64,000 nucleotides of DNA from Cordylochernes scorpioides (Eukaryota > Arthropoda > Arachnida > Pseudoscorpiones > Chernetidae): NCBI GenBank assembly GCA_030710605.1, contig CP092886.1, positions 165,508,573 through 165,572,572 on the forward strand, given 5' to 3'. The position numbers were made by a program, and so were the translations under genes. Positions 32,421 through 44,999 of the stretch are shown here, piece by piece (position 1 is the first letter of the stretch; every line of letters starts with the position of its first letter). The notes beneath the pieces were generated by a model. The model ran no database searches. It worked only from the letters and a program-made list of their open reading frames with translations, and was not told the DNA's origin.

Positions 32421-34733
32421 CTCCTCGAGACCCGTCATCGGGAACCAGTCCCAATATTCACTAATCTACTTTGATATCTCGGGAGTCCTTTCTGGGAATC
32501 TGCTCCTCCCCTGTCACTTCTTATCAAAGCTGACGACCTACCCTCCTATTTGCAGCATGGAATTTCCTCCTAATTCTGTCTCCCCCCTTTGTCTCTCCCT
32601 TTTCAAGAGATAAGCTTATCTCGGCGGTCTTAGAGATCCTGTCTAGACCGGTCAGTAAACTTTACTGTAGTTATTGGGAATTTGACAGGTCACTCTTCTT
32701 TAGTATTGTCTCCCTCCATGCGAGATAGGGCAACCTTATCATGGAAAAACAGAGATATATATGTACAAAAGTCGGCTGTCCTACAACTTTGCTGAACAAT
32801 ATCCTCTTCAAGAAATTATGCAAGCTTTTCACAGAATTGTAGGTCCTAGATGCTAACTATAACTCGGTATGATCTTATAAATATTGTACTCTGGTTGAAT
32901 CAGACTATGCAATTCCTCTCGTCCCAAAGGAAGTTCTTAACGTTGTTGACAACTCTTAACTTACAGGGTTGTAGCTTATAGAATTAAGTCGTTTATCTAA
33001 GACATATTCACGCGGATGAATGGAGCCCTTCTAGTAGGTCATAAGTGTTCGTCTGGTAACAGTTGGTCTAGGTAAAATTCATTGTCATGCGTCTTTACTT
33101 TATGCAACAGGAAATGTCGCTTCAAAGGGCCTTAATATTAGGGTCAAAACTCGTTGCTCCTTTCAGAATGAAGTGGTTGTCAAAACATTGATGTGGAAGG
33201 AATCGTACATTCGACCAGTGTATATCGTAGAATATAGACTATGCCGTCACTCTCATCGTCTCCCAGATACTTTAGGGTGTTACTTGGTCTATTGGCTGTT
33301 ACACGCGAATCCCGTCCGGCATTCAATAAGATATCAATGGTGATCTTTGTCACGTCCAGGAGGCCATCCCTTATGCGACCAAATCAACTTTCTCCCGACT
33401 TATAATACCGTCTCATCGCGGTAATTGAAATTAACTGGAACCAAGTAGGAATCTTAATCTTGTATCTTCGTTAATTTTATTAGTTCAACTGTCTTCTCAA
33501 TTTCTTCTTAATACACTGGCCTGACACACTACACTTCTCCTAATCAGCAGCAACTTCAATCAGTCCCAATGAGAAGGCCACTTTAAGGCGTCAGTTTCTT
33601 GTTAAACTCATGTATGGTTCCAAAAAAAAAAGCTTATATATACCACAGTGGTATCTGCTCCCACTGGCATTATTATCCAATATGGTATCCATTTATTTTA
33701 TTTATTCAACTGTTATTAGTTGGATCGCTGTAATCCCTTTTCATCATTACTCCTAGACCTCCGCGCAAACATTGTCTTTGACGTGACTAATTCCTTAAAG
33801 TTCTGCCTTTTGAACACCCTGTTAGCTAGAATTGTCTTAATTAATCACTGGAGTTATCGGCGTTGAGTGGATTGAGCCTCCTTATCTAGATCTCCACTCT
33901 AACTCCAGGATCTAGACTGCCCAGACCTTTTACGAAAAAAAAAACTATATCTAAACACTATTGTCATGGAAAGAAACCACATATCTGATTCACGAGCATA
34001 ATCGGAGCTTGCTTCTATAAAACAAGATAATTATAAGAAATCTGAAATCTTATATATTGAATCAGCACTATTGGAATATCTCTCTCGTTTTCTCTAAGGG
34101 AAGTGGGTTTTATTAAAAGGAGATGCTCAAACCCATACCATCAGAATACCATGACTTTTGTTGATACATATTCTCTTACATTTGCCTTGACAAAGCAATC
34201 CCTTTCCCGTTAGTAAAGAAAATGCTAAATATACACGGGCTTAAATTCGTATCTGATCAGACCTTCTGCTGGTGATTATTTATTGTAATTAGATGCTGAT
34301 AATGATGTCTTTATTCGTCCTCATTCTAGGAAAGGTGCTTCAGGGAAGTGGACAGAATCGTTGGAAATTTCATTAAAAAAAAAGGTGAATCTTAATTATG
34401 ACATGTTGAATTTTATCGTGACTGTACCATCACGCAAATGCCTATATTGTAGGTTGTACCAAAAAAAAAAATGTGGAAAGGTGTCGAAATCCTACTCTCG
34501 TAGGATTATATTAACTAGGAAAACAACCCGGGTTATCGTGGTACTGGTACGCAAGTGTTTGCAATAAAATGTTGCTATAAACTAGATATATAATAAAATA
34601 TTAGACGGGATTTGCTTACAAGTACTAAAGGGATAAAGACCCAGTAAATATTATGAATTCAGTTGACCAAATTTTTTTATAACCTAAATACTTAAAAAAA
34701 AAAAAAGAGACGATGAAATTAAACATTTGTCCT

Positions 34734-34755
34734 GGGGGGGGGGGGGGGGGGGGGG
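34734..34755 (+). repeat. Homopolymer run of 22 G
   Basis: Uninterrupted G tract inside the giant element, the same length as at 18708. Confidence 0.9.
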
Positions 34756-35224
34756 TATACGCCCTTCGAATCAACAAGAAAATCTTAGAGATAGACATGT
34801 CGTTTTTCATAATAATCCAAAGTGCGATATGTGAATATTTGCGATAACTAGATAGAAAGAATCACGATATGGGTCACTGAAATAAAAATAAATATAAAAG
34901 GATTATCTTAAAGATGACATGTGGATTATTTGTATAATACTCAATAACTTCATACAAAAAGAAATGTTATTCATGAAACATTCTAGCGTGTAAAACTAAA
35001 AGAATATACCAAATATGGGGGGCCGTCCCTATGCATATCATATCCGTACAATATAAAATCGAAATATGCTAGTTTAATTGTGAGGGAGGCTAAGTTAAAA
35101 AAGTTAATGCATAAACATTAAACGCTGGTAAAATATATAAATAAATTTATACTGCTTTATCACTTTAATGGTTAGATTTGGGGTAAATAAGACTAAATAA
35201 ATATAATTGTTAACCATATAGTTG

Positions 35225-36405
35225 GATTTAACATGAGCTGAAAGTCGGGCGTTGTACGCGTTCCATTGACCGCCATTTTGGAATTTTATCGTGATTGTAC
35301 CGACATGTAAGCAACTATTGTAAATCATACCATATCGGGATAAAAAGGATGACAAATTCAACCCTTCAAAGAAGCAAAACAAACTATTACTATGCTATCA
35401 TAAAATTAATAAAAAAATACGCTTGTCTAATTGTCAGTGGGTTAAGTTTAAAAATTGCATATTCATTTAGCAAAATACAAGTAGACAAAATGATGCAGTT
35501 TTGCTCGTCTAAATGTCAGGGGTTAAATCTTAAAGAAAATGCACATTCACTAAAGTTAGCAAAAATAAATAACCAAAATACTGTTTTATTTCATGGACAC
35601 TGCCGGGAATTTATACTAACTGTTACATATAAAATGCTTATTACATGAAATAAACTAAGGAAGGGGTTTATGGGGTAGCATGACTAAACGCGTTCCTTGA
35701 TCCGCCATGTTGAAATTTTACCGTGGTTGTACCGACATGTAGGCAACTATTGTAAATTATACCATATCGGGATAAAAGGATGGCGAAATTCAACGACTTA
35801 AAGAAGCAAAAACAAACTATTACTATGCTATCATAAAAATTAATAGAAATACGCTTGTCTAAGTATCGGGGGGTTAAGTCTAAAAAAAAAATGCACATTC
35901 ATTTAAAGTTAGCAAAATAAATAACCAAAATACTGTTGTATTTCGTGGACACTACCGGGAATTTATACTAACTGTTACATATAATAATGATCATTACATA
36001 AAAAATAAGCTAAGAAAGAGGTTTATGGGAAAGCATGACTAAGCGCGTTCCTTGATCCGCCATGTTGGAATTTTACCGTGGTTGTACCGACATGTAGGCA
36101 ACTATTGTAAATTATACCATATCGGGATAAAAAGGATGGCGAAATTCAACGACTTAAAGAAGCAAAAACAAACTATTACTATGCTATCATAAAAATTAAT
36201 AGAAATACGCTTGTCTAAGTATCGGGGGTTAAATCTTAAAAAAAAAAAGCACATTCACTAAAGTTAGCTAAATAAATAACCAAAATACTGTTTTATCTCG
36301 TGTACACTACCGGGAATTTATACTAACTGTTACATATAAAAATGATCATTACATTAAAAAATAAGCTAAGAAAGAGGTTTATGGGAAAGCATGACTAAGC
36401 GCGTC
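35225..36405. repeat. Tandem repeat, ~360-430-bp unit, three copies
   Basis: The marker 'ttgtaccgacatgtaggcaa' occurs near 35294, 35726 and 36082. Units share 'ataccatatcgggataaaa', 'actattactatgctatcata' and 'gggaatttatactaactgtt'. Confidence 0.88.
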
Positions 36406-37294
36406 TACAATTGAAAATCGAAGCGGACACTTAAGTCTGAATATTATGTTCGTATAAGGACATAAAATAAAAAAAGTAAACAATTGAACTATCATGAAAG
36501 AAAAAAAATCAGTATGCCTTTAAACCTGTCGGATGAAATCACTTAGTAAAAAAATAAAAAAAATAGTTGGGAACATATATAAAATTAAATAAATCGTATG
36601 ACATATGCACATTTTTCTTTTAAATTAGATAAGAAAATAAAAGGCTCCAAATTTTTATATTTATTTTGATAACGCTAAATATCGTAAAGATAAGAGAGGA
36701 CTAAGAGAACAGTGGCATTAACAAATTCAAAATACCTTTAGACTTATCGAACGGAATCATTTTGTTGAAAAAAAATAATTGAGAAATAAAAAATTATTAA
36801 ACCTTGATATATAATAAAATAAGTCGTATTGATATTACTATTTAAAAGATAATGGTGAAAAACTAAAAGAAGATGGGATATTCAAGAGGAGGTAGTCTTC
36901 CCGCAAGGGCGGGAAGAGGTAGCAAAAACCGACCTTTCCAATTCAGATGCTGGCAGTCAACTGAGCCCTTAGTTGTTTTCTCCTTCCCGCCTATATTGTT
37001 CACATGTGTTTTACATGTGTGGTCCCCAGAATACCTCTATTTCCACCCCCCCTTTCACACGTGTTCCCTCTTCACATATGTCCCAGAAGGGGGGGAAAGG
37101 TTCTAAATTTGGAGCTTGCGGGAAATTCTCAGGTTTTGAGAAAGGCATTGTTTTTAGGCTTAAGTTCGCGTCCTAATACTTTTAAGAACCATATAAAACT
37201 AGTTTATAGTTTAAAATCTTAGCGATAAATAATTGTAAAAATTTTTAAACCTTGCATTGAAAAACCAGCGACCTGCTTAAAAAAAAATAAAAAA

Positions 37295-37740
37295 TAACTT
37301 ATAACGGTTGAACGCCATTGTAACGTACATTTTGGATATTAAACAAAGTTCACTTTAAAACATGAAAATACATTAAATTGGGCAAATTAGACATTAAACA
37401 TCTTTAAAAAAAAAACCAGGACCTAAAAATAAAAAAAATTAACTTACAACGGTCGTACGCCATTGTAACGTATATTTTGGATATTAAACAAAGTTCGCAT
37501 TAAAACATGAAAACACATTAAAATGGGCAAATTAGAGATTAAACATTAAAAAAAAAAAAAAACAGGACCTTCTTAAAAATAAAAAAAAATTTAACTTACA
37601 ACGGTCGTACGCCATTGTAACGTACATTTTGGATATTAAACAAAGTTCGCATTAAGACATGAAAGTACACTAAAATGGGCAAATTAGACATTAAACGTCC
37701 TTTTGAAAAAAAAAGAAAACCAGGACCTTCAAATAAAATA
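37295..37740. repeat. Tandem repeat, ~148-bp unit, three copies
   Basis: 'gccattgtaacgtacatttt' occurs at 37314, 37459 and 37611, each followed by 'ggatattaaacaaagttc' and an A-run. 36406-37294 holds a GC-richer stretch (36870-37130) with no recognised gene. Confidence 0.88.
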
Positions 37741-37749
37741 TGTGGTGAT

Positions 37750-38120
37750 ACTAATTTTCACTTTATACTAACAATTACTCAGCAAAATACATAAAGAAGT
37801 GCATAGATATGGCGCGCGTTTCTATTTTAAGCCTAACGTAATTTTTATATACTAACAATTATCCAGCAAAATATATAAAGAAGTGCCTAGATATGGCGCG
37901 CGTTTTTATTTTAAGCCTAACGTAATTTTAATATACTAACAATTATTCAGCAAAATATATAAAGAAGTGCCTAGATATGGCGCGCGTTTTTATTTTAAGC
38001 CTAACGTAATTTTTATATACTTAACAATTACCCAGAAAAATACATAAAGAGGTGCCTAGATATGGCACGTGTTTTTATTCTTAAGACTAACGTATTTTTC
38101 AAAATAAAAATATGCAGCGA
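37750..38120. repeat. Tandem repeat, ~84-bp unit, four copies
   Basis: 'gatatggcgcgcgttt' recurs about every 84 bp (37805, 37890, 37974 and a variant near 38059) with 'actaacaattatccagcaaa'. It sits just downstream of the primer-binding site, where LTR elements keep their packaging leader. Confidence 0.88.
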
Positions 38121-38204
38121 TACCAATTTTCTTAATCTCAGGGGTTTGCAGGCCTACTTCTCACAAATTTTAATTTTATTAAAATTTGAAATTTTCGGGA
38201 GACT

Positions 38205-38230
38205 CGGTCCCACGTTGAAAGGCGCCAAAA
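38205..38230 (-). promoter_or_regulatory. Primer-binding site of giant element
   Basis: On the minus strand the 5' LTR is followed by TTTTGGCGCCTTTCAACGTG; TGGCGCC is the usual start of a tRNA-Lys-type primer site, here with a small insertion relative to the usual form. The tRNA assignment is an inference. Confidence 0.65.
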
Positions 38231-40041
38231 TGTTGAGTCATTTTTAATGTCCTATTTGAGGACATCTCAATCTTATACTTTGTCTCTTAGCTCAGCAACA
38301 ACATTGTTTAGTTATATACCAACTTAGGCTTAAACTCGGATACACGTATAGTAGGATATAGCGAACACAAAAGATCCATGTTTAATACATAATGTGCATT
38401 TTTGTTTTCAGGATAAAAGTAACACAAACACTTATTTAAAAATAATAAATCAAGAGTTTTATTGTTATCTCAGTGGATCTTACAAATTTCATTTTATGGG
38501 TATTTCTACATGGACAAAAAATTTTTGTTTAAGGATTTCAAGCAAGAATGAATTTTTTCACCTATTAAAAACATAGATATGCCTTTCTCAGCATATAAAA
38601 CACGCCATAATTGGCAAACATACCAAATAAAAACATAATGGCACATGACCCTTTGTTCTACCTTAGTAGATCTTCTTACAAACTTTCGTTTGTAGGCAGT
38701 ACTAAATGAACATAAAATCTATTTTCTTTATCAGACCCTAAGACTCCATACAAAGGACAAAATATGAATTTTTCTTACCTATTAAAAAAAATAAGCTAAA
38801 AATATTGTCTTTGACATATTAAATATACCCTAAATTAATAGAGAAGATGTTAACATACCGTTTCTCCCGGATGCCAGCGCTCTCTCCCGGATCGATCTCT
38901 TTCATACGCCTTCCGCTCAAAAACTGACTGTTCTTTTTCAAACAGCCCCCAAGGTAAATCGTCATCTTCCTACAGAGTAAAAAAAAAATAATATTCTTAG
39001 AATATTATTAAATAATAAAATATTATTATTTTTTTTTTAAGAGAAAATTTTGAAATAATAAATATAAATGCTTATTCTCTCTTTGAGAAATTTATAATAA
39101 TTTCTTCTTCAAGAATTTTAAATAACTAGACACACCCATTTTATCTAGATATGTGAGTGATCGATTTTATTCATTTTAGAATAAAATAAATAATAAAGGT
39201 AAATTATATCATTTCTCTTATTAAAAGGTAATCTGGATTAGTAATAAAATATACTAAAATCTGACATGTTTGCCCCTTTGAGAAATTTAGACAGTAATTT
39301 CTTCGTTAAAAAATAAAAAATAAATAAGGAAATACATCCAATCTATCTGGATATACTAGTAATTGGCTTTATTCACTTTAGAATAAAGAAAAAAAATATT
39401 TAGAAAATTCTCGGAATGGTAATAAAATCCTTTTGGACGTTTCATCTTGCATAAAAGAAAAAATGATCGGTATTATTTCATATATTCACATATGTACATA
39501 GTTTGTATATCCTCCGTTGGACCTCTCTGCAATGGGCTTCTGGATCCTTGGGCAGGACCCGTGTCATCCCCGGCTGGGTGTCTTCCCCGGCTACTGGTCT
39601 TTAAAGGCATATGTGTCATCTCCACCTTTCTGGACTTTAAAGGCATAGGTGTCATCCCCAGCTTTCTGGACTTTAAAGGCATAGGTGTCATCTCCAGATT
39701 TCTGGACTTAAGAGTATCGTTGAGGTTCCTCGTTGGGGAATTCTCCATCTTTCTACAGCGGGTCTTGGAGTACACGCCCAGGGTTGCTTCTAGTCCTTCA
39801 TTTTCCAATCCGCCTCGTTGTTGTCCTTCTGTGGAGGGTTGGCCGGTATCTCGGTCACGGTACCACCAGCGTCACCTCCGATTTGGGCGTCCTCCCCTGC
39901 TTTGACCTTTAGAGCACCGTCGGCCACCGTTGTGGGATCTCCATCTGGACACCAAACATTTTCGGCAAGACACTGTGTATATATATGATGTAAATGTTTA
40001 CATCATTGTTGGGTCTATTTTGTGAAAAATCTGGCCCAACA
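38231..40041 (-). repeat. 5' LTR of giant element (1811 bp)
   Basis: Matches 24120-25927 throughout, with scattered substitutions (for example near 38456, 38494, 38868 and 38890) and small indels. It ends CCCAACA before the target repeat AATC. Confidence 0.92.
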
Positions 40042-40594
40042 AATCCATGTGACTCTACCAGGATAAAGCCACGAGTCATGCCTCACGTTCAACACGTCAA
40101 TACCTGGGGGGAAGAGGGATAAACCCGGCATTTCATACAGCCCTGCCAAATTCTCAGACTTAGCCCCTATGAAATTTTGTGATTTTGGCTTCCTGAAAAT
40201 TGCTTTTACATTTAGAGAACCGAAGACGCTAGATGGTCTCTGAAAAATCGTTAGGAGCTGTTGGGATGGTCTTTATCAAGATATTTTGCGACGAAGCCTT
40301 ATTTCCTGGAAACATCGACGAGGGCTGTTGCTAAGCGCCAAGGCTTATACATAGAAATTAGTACCTTTAGCGACATTAGAACCTTTCAAGAACCTGGATT
40401 AAGTAGATAAATAATATAAAAATAAAGTAGCACATTTTCAGAGAGTTTGTAAGCATAAACACTAAATACAATTTTTAAAATGAAGGAATTCCTTGGCATA
40501 CTGTATTTTAAAAATTGATTTTTATTGATTTCCAGATGGCATGCACATTTATTTTTCCAACTTCTAGATTCAATTAATCGCTAATCACCCCAAA

Positions 40595-41240
40595 TCAATT
40601 GTTGTCGTGTCCAAAGAAGAGTCTCAGATGTCGCCATGCATAGGCAAGGACACTTGAGCCTGCCCAAAGAGAGGTTGATTGCTAAAGAGTGGGTTTATAT
40701 ACAAATAAATGAAACATTAAACTAAACTATCTTTTTATTGATATGGTTATATGAGGAATTTACACTTTTTGAGAAGAAATGAATAATAGTATGTATAAGA
40801 ATACAACATTTGTGTTAATTATGTAAAAACAATACACAAGTGTGGCTAATAAAAACAAATGGGATAGACGCTTTAAGAAAATTCTACTGTAATGATCTAT
40901 TCCCTGCTATAACAACACATCACTTGGAACCAAGATTTATGTTATTATAACCACGTGCTATAAGCGCGGTTAAAACAATCGGAAATTTCAACTTAGAATT
41001 ATGATATTGTAGCGAAGTATATATTATTTTATTAACATAGTATTATTTTTGTTTATATTTTGCTACTCTGTAAATCTCCCTCATTCCATATATTTTTTAA
41101 TCATTCATAATTTGTGCTTTCCTTAAATAAATTGCTGTGTCATCCTGAAGTTTGTATTTTCTGATTTTCTACGTTACAATATTATAAACAAGTTTTTCTC
41201 AGTCACAATGGAGGCTGCAATAACGAGGTTTCATTGTATA
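40595..41240. repeat. Scattered MITE and repeat fragments
   Basis: 40595-40680 repeats 19850-19960. 40870-41000 and 41190-41240 carry pogo-like pieces ('attctactgtaatgatctat', 'taacgaggtttcattgtata'). 40046-40594 has no recognisable feature. Confidence 0.4.
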
Positions 41241-41454
41241 GCGCACAAATGGGAATAATACAATAATATTTTGAATGAAATTTTCAAATATTAAACACTA
41301 TTGCAAGGAGAAAACGATAGGATATTTTAAAAAGTATGTAATTTCATTGTTATATGAAGAGTTATATATTTATTGTATATGACATTTTATATATACATTT
41401 CTCTCTCTTATTTTAAAGAGCTATAAATGGTGTCTTTCTTTACTTACCCTTTGA

Positions 41455-41830
41455 TTAGTCTAAATTAGACAAGATCTTGTAGGTCGTGCTCATAAAAAAG
41501 TTCAAGAACTCTTCTTGGTTCTCTGTGCAGGGATCCTTTGTCTCCTTTCCAATACAATTTAGTATATGTTGGGGAGTGGCCTCTTCGGTTTTGCACCTAG
41601 TGCACATGGGGAAGATTTTGACTCCCTCTTTATAGACTAGAGGGCGCAGGTGACCACCAGATTTCCATCTGGCCAACTGTGTCGACTTCCTTCTGTTTAG
41701 TTGGAGGGTCTGTTTTTTGGGGTTTTCTAATTGGTACCTAGAATGATGGAAACTATCTCTATGGTTCCTTATCAGTTGTAGTTTTAATTTGTTAATATGG
41801 TCCCTTGTTGAAAGGTAGGTTTTTTTGTAT
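41455..41830 (-). pseudogene. LINE (non-LTR) pol C-terminal fragment
   Basis: An open minus-strand stretch starting near 41830 and ending with a stop at 41455. It contains 'DHINKLKLQLIRNHRDSFHH', 'LQLNRRKSTQLARWKSGGH' and the CCHC motif 'CTRCKTEEATPQHILNC'. A C-x2-C-x(n)-H-x4-C module of this kind closes the pol of I/Jockey-type LINEs after the reverse transcriptase or RNase H. It is 5'-truncated, as most LINE copies are. It has no ATG of its own that matters. Confidence 0.72.
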
Positions 41831-41989
41831 AAAAAAATAATAGAATTACTAGAAAATATTTGTCAATGTTTCAACATGGGCTAGCAATACCTTTGTTTAT
41901 AAATGAACATACGCATTGCTATCCTTGTTATGATTTTCTCAATACCATTTTCGAAAAAGATTTTTTTTTACAAATAAAGTTTCTTTGTT

Positions 41990-42065
41990 CTTATGCATAC
42001 CTCTGGTGAATCCTGTATAGGGTCAGTGACCCTAAATAAAGGCTTTTTGTTGTTGTTGTTTTTGT
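41990..42065 (+). other. LINE-like 3' tail (TTG)n
   Basis: AATAAA at about 42035 followed by 'ggctttttgttgttgttgtt'. A polyadenylation signal and a simple TTG tail look like the 3' end of another, plus-strand, non-LTR copy. Confidence 0.35.
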
Positions 42066-42246
42066 ACAAATAAAATTTTCTAAAATATAAATACACAGGA
42101 AAAAATATCATATAAGCGAAAAGAGTGCAAATTTGATATATTTCGAAAATAATCTTGTATACATATAGAGAAATAAAGACTTGTAGATCTGTGAATAATA
42201 GTTACCTAGAAATTATGTGAAAAAGAAAGAATAAATAAAATTCAAG

Positions 42247-42640
42247 TAAAGAGTTTCTTTTAATTTTGATTTTGCAAGCTTTCGAGAAAAATTTCTGTTC
42301 TTCAACGGGCAAATACTTCTATGTACAATATAAAGATGATCTTTGTACAGAAATAATTGAAATATGTGTTACTGGCATGTGCTCTCGTGGGCGTGCATCA
42401 GACTGTTCACAGCTAAAATATTAGATATTATAATGGGATGAAATATATATTAATTTATAGATAATTCATCCCATTTTAATATTTAATATTTTAGCTGTAA
42501 ACAGTCTGATGCAGGCCCACGAGATGACATGCCAATAACACATTTTTTCAATTAGTTTTGTACATAGAAGTATTTGCCCGTTGAAGAGAAAAATTTTCTC
42601 GAAAGCTTGCGAAATCAAAATTAAAAGAAACTTGTATATA
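42247..42640. repeat. Palindromic repeat (~390 bp) with hammerhead-like arms
   Basis: Arms 42247-42430 and 42460-42640 are inverted copies ('aaagagtttcttttaatttt' against 'aaattaaaagaaacttgt'). The right arm (about 42577-42613, plus strand) reads UUGAAGA, stem GAGAAAA/UUUUCUC, GAA, AGCU, U: a hammerhead-like order with C3 changed to U. Middle parts contain a further CUGAUG ... GCCCACGAG element, diverged. Confidence 0.6.
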
Positions 42641-43039
42641 TATATATGTGGTATGATCCTGTCGACTCTTCTGTGATATGAACCTGTCGACTTTCAATGT
42701 GGCAATATAGTGATAATAATGTGGGGAGAGAGAAATAAGGAAACCACAAGTTTGGAAGAGAATTCCAGGCAACCAGCGAGAGAGAGCGGAGCGCGAGGGG
42801 ATGCCGCTGAACGACCGTTTGTGTCGCCACCACCCCCCGACTGTCCAAAAATAGTCCTGAGGTTCTACGAAAATGGGCCCCTTGGAATGTGACTGATATA
42901 TCAAGTGACCGGCCTTTACATCCTCCTCTCTACGTCTCTCTCTGGTCGACTGTAGATTTACTTTATTATTCCTGGAAGGGTAATATTATGACATATGTAT
43001 ATATATATATATATTCAAAAAAACTTGAACTACTTATAT

Positions 43040-44060
43040 TCTTTATAGGTTTTTATTCTATATACACAATATACTGTATATATATAATATATACATATAT
43101 TCTATATATACTCTATATATGCATATAACAGTTATAAAATTTTTGAAATAAAAGTTAACAGTAGTACAACATTACAAAATAAATCGAATTATTAAAAAGT
43201 CAAAAGCATTATAGCTCAAATGTTGGAGCATCAACAGAAGAGATATGTGTTCGAAATTTAACATTGAAGAAAATATCTCCCAATTATAGGTCGAAACTAA
43301 ACAAACAGACTACAATATATACTCTTCCTATGTTTTTATTCTATATACACAATATACTCGTATATATATTATATTCATCCATTCTATATATACTCTAGAT
43401 ATGCACACAACAATCATAAAATTTCAGAAATGAAAGCTTATTTATGAAAAACAGCCCAAAAACAAATCAAATTATCAAAAATTCAAAAGCATAATAGCTC
43501 AAAATATTGGAGCAACAACGGAAGAGATATGTGTTCAGACTTTAATCTTGAAGAATTCAATTAAATCATAGGTCTACCCAACAAATTTAGATATCAATAT
43601 ATTCTTCCAAAGTTTTTATTCTATATATATACAATATATATCTATTCTATATATGTGTATAACAGTTATACAATTTCAGAAATAAACGTTAACAGTAGTA
43701 CAAAAGTACAAAATAAATCAAATTATCGAAAAGTTTAAAGCATTATAGCTAAAAAATTGGAGCATCAAGAGATAAGAATATGTGTTAAAAAATAACCTTG
43801 GGCAATACATTTCAACCATAAGTCAATTCAACAAATTTAGACTCCAATATATTCTTCCAAGTTTTTTTCTATATACACACAATATAACAGCTATAAAATT
43901 TCAGAAATAAAAGTTAAAAGTATTACAAAATGAATCAAATTATCAAAAATTCAAAAACATTATAGCTCAAAATACTGTAATATTAAAAGAAAAGAAATTA
44001 TGTGTTCAAAAATTAACCTTGGAAAAAACTTTCAATCATAGGTCAACTCAACAAATTTAG
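43040..44060. repeat. AT-rich tandem repeat, ~200-290-bp unit, four copies
   Basis: Each unit has 'ttttattctatatacacaat', 'aacagttataaaatttc', 'gcattatagctcaaa', 'ggagcatcaacagaagagat' and 'aggtc'. Starts are near 43050, 43329, 43612 and 43858, progressively shorter. No gene is present. 42640-43040 has a GC-richer patch (42700-42900) with no recognised product. Confidence 0.8.
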
Positions 44061-44570
44061 ACTCCAAAAGAAATATTTGCGAAAATTGAGATTTATAATC
44101 GTAAATAATTCTCTCTCTCTCATTACATAAAAATATAACATTAATTACTTGAAAATTATTAAACTTCAGTTTCATGTAAATATTTTTTTCTCTTTAGGTT
44201 TTCTATAAATTGTGAAATGAAACATACCTAGCTTTCATTGTACATAATACATCAGAAATATCTCCTAGAGAATAAACAATATTCGTCTGAATGTTAATTT
44301 TTTGTGGACATCTCTATTTATTGAGCCTTTATTATTCAGAATTTAATCATTTAAAAAACGATAAGAAATTTTAACAAAAACGTTTCCATTTTAAACCCAG
44401 ATTCTATGATTAGTATTAAAAAATGAAAAAAAAAAAACCATTTTGTTCAATTTTAAAAATATAATAATATAAATTTTGATCCATAATATATAAGATATTT
44501 AAAACACAAAACATTTTTTTCTTAAAAATTATTTTAAATAATAAAAAATAATTTTCCACCGAGCACAGAA

Positions 44571-44639
44571 CTAAACGCCGGAATCCAGAGGGATGTCCAC
44601 GCGGTTGTTGACAGCAGAATTCTTCAACACCAAACAAGG
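44571..44639 (-). CDS. Predicted terminal coding exon of a host gene (exon E)
   Basis: 69 nt = 23 codons in phase 0, reading 'PCLVLKNSAVNNRVDIPLDS', then GV and the stop TAG at 44571-44573. The acceptor is 'cattataacacag', whose pyrimidine tract is poor, so this is the least certain of the five exons. It is placed as the last exon because it carries the stop and stays in frame with exon D (46199-46357). The product is a short cytosolic or luminal tail after the membrane segments. Another frame across it (to 44637) gives no resemblance to anything. Confidence 0.45.
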   Translation of the reverse strand, partial: PCLVLKNSAVNNRVDIPLDSGV

Positions 44640-44999
44640 CTGTGTTATAATGGGATACTATAAACTATAAAAAGAATTGAAGGTGCAGTCGTGAAAAATG
44701 AAAGATAATTATTTACCCATCAAGTTGTTTTTATTTTGAATTACTTGAAGTAAATTACACATTAATGATTTTTCACGGTAATATAGAATTTATAAAATGA
44801 ATCCTATAATCGTGAATTAAAAAAATAGGTAGGTCAACTATACATATTTACAACAATATTCAAAGTGGTATCTTATAAATCTATGGTCAAAAATGTAGAA
44901 CAGTCAACGATGAAAATAAAATACATGTTTTTAAAAAATAAAATATTTGCATTTTAGAGTATATAATATATATAAACATACTAAAAATAAAAAAGGCAT

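Larger units (their letters stand above)
24120..40041 (-). mobile_element. Giant non-coding LTR element (15.9 kb, LARD-like)
   Basis: Two about 1.81-kb repeats (24120-25927 and 38231-40041) begin TGTTGAG and end CCCAACA, with a 4-bp direct repeat AATC outside (24116-24119 and 40042-40045). On the minus strand the 5' LTR (right copy) is followed by TTTTGGCGCC, a TGGCGCC-type primer-binding site, and the 3' LTR (left copy) is preceded by the polypurine tract GGCAGGGGAGGAAT. So all LTR-retrotransposon signals are there. The 12.3-kb interior has no recognisable gag, protease, reverse transcriptase or integrase; it is mostly tandem-repeat blocks, a mariner insertion and low-complexity DNA. This fits a large retrotransposon derivative moved in trans. 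The LTRs differ at about a dozen positions, so the insertion is young. Confidence 0.88.

Noticed and set aside
35225-38120. CRISPR-like array
   Set aside because: Units are long, contiguous and lack unique spacers; the genome is eukaryotic. Plain tandem repeats.
42548-42904. Overlapping minus frames in the GC-richer patch near 42.8 kb, one with 'VAWNSLPNL'
   Set aside because: The phrase recalls LINE pol C-termini, but nothing around it supports a LINE in that frame.
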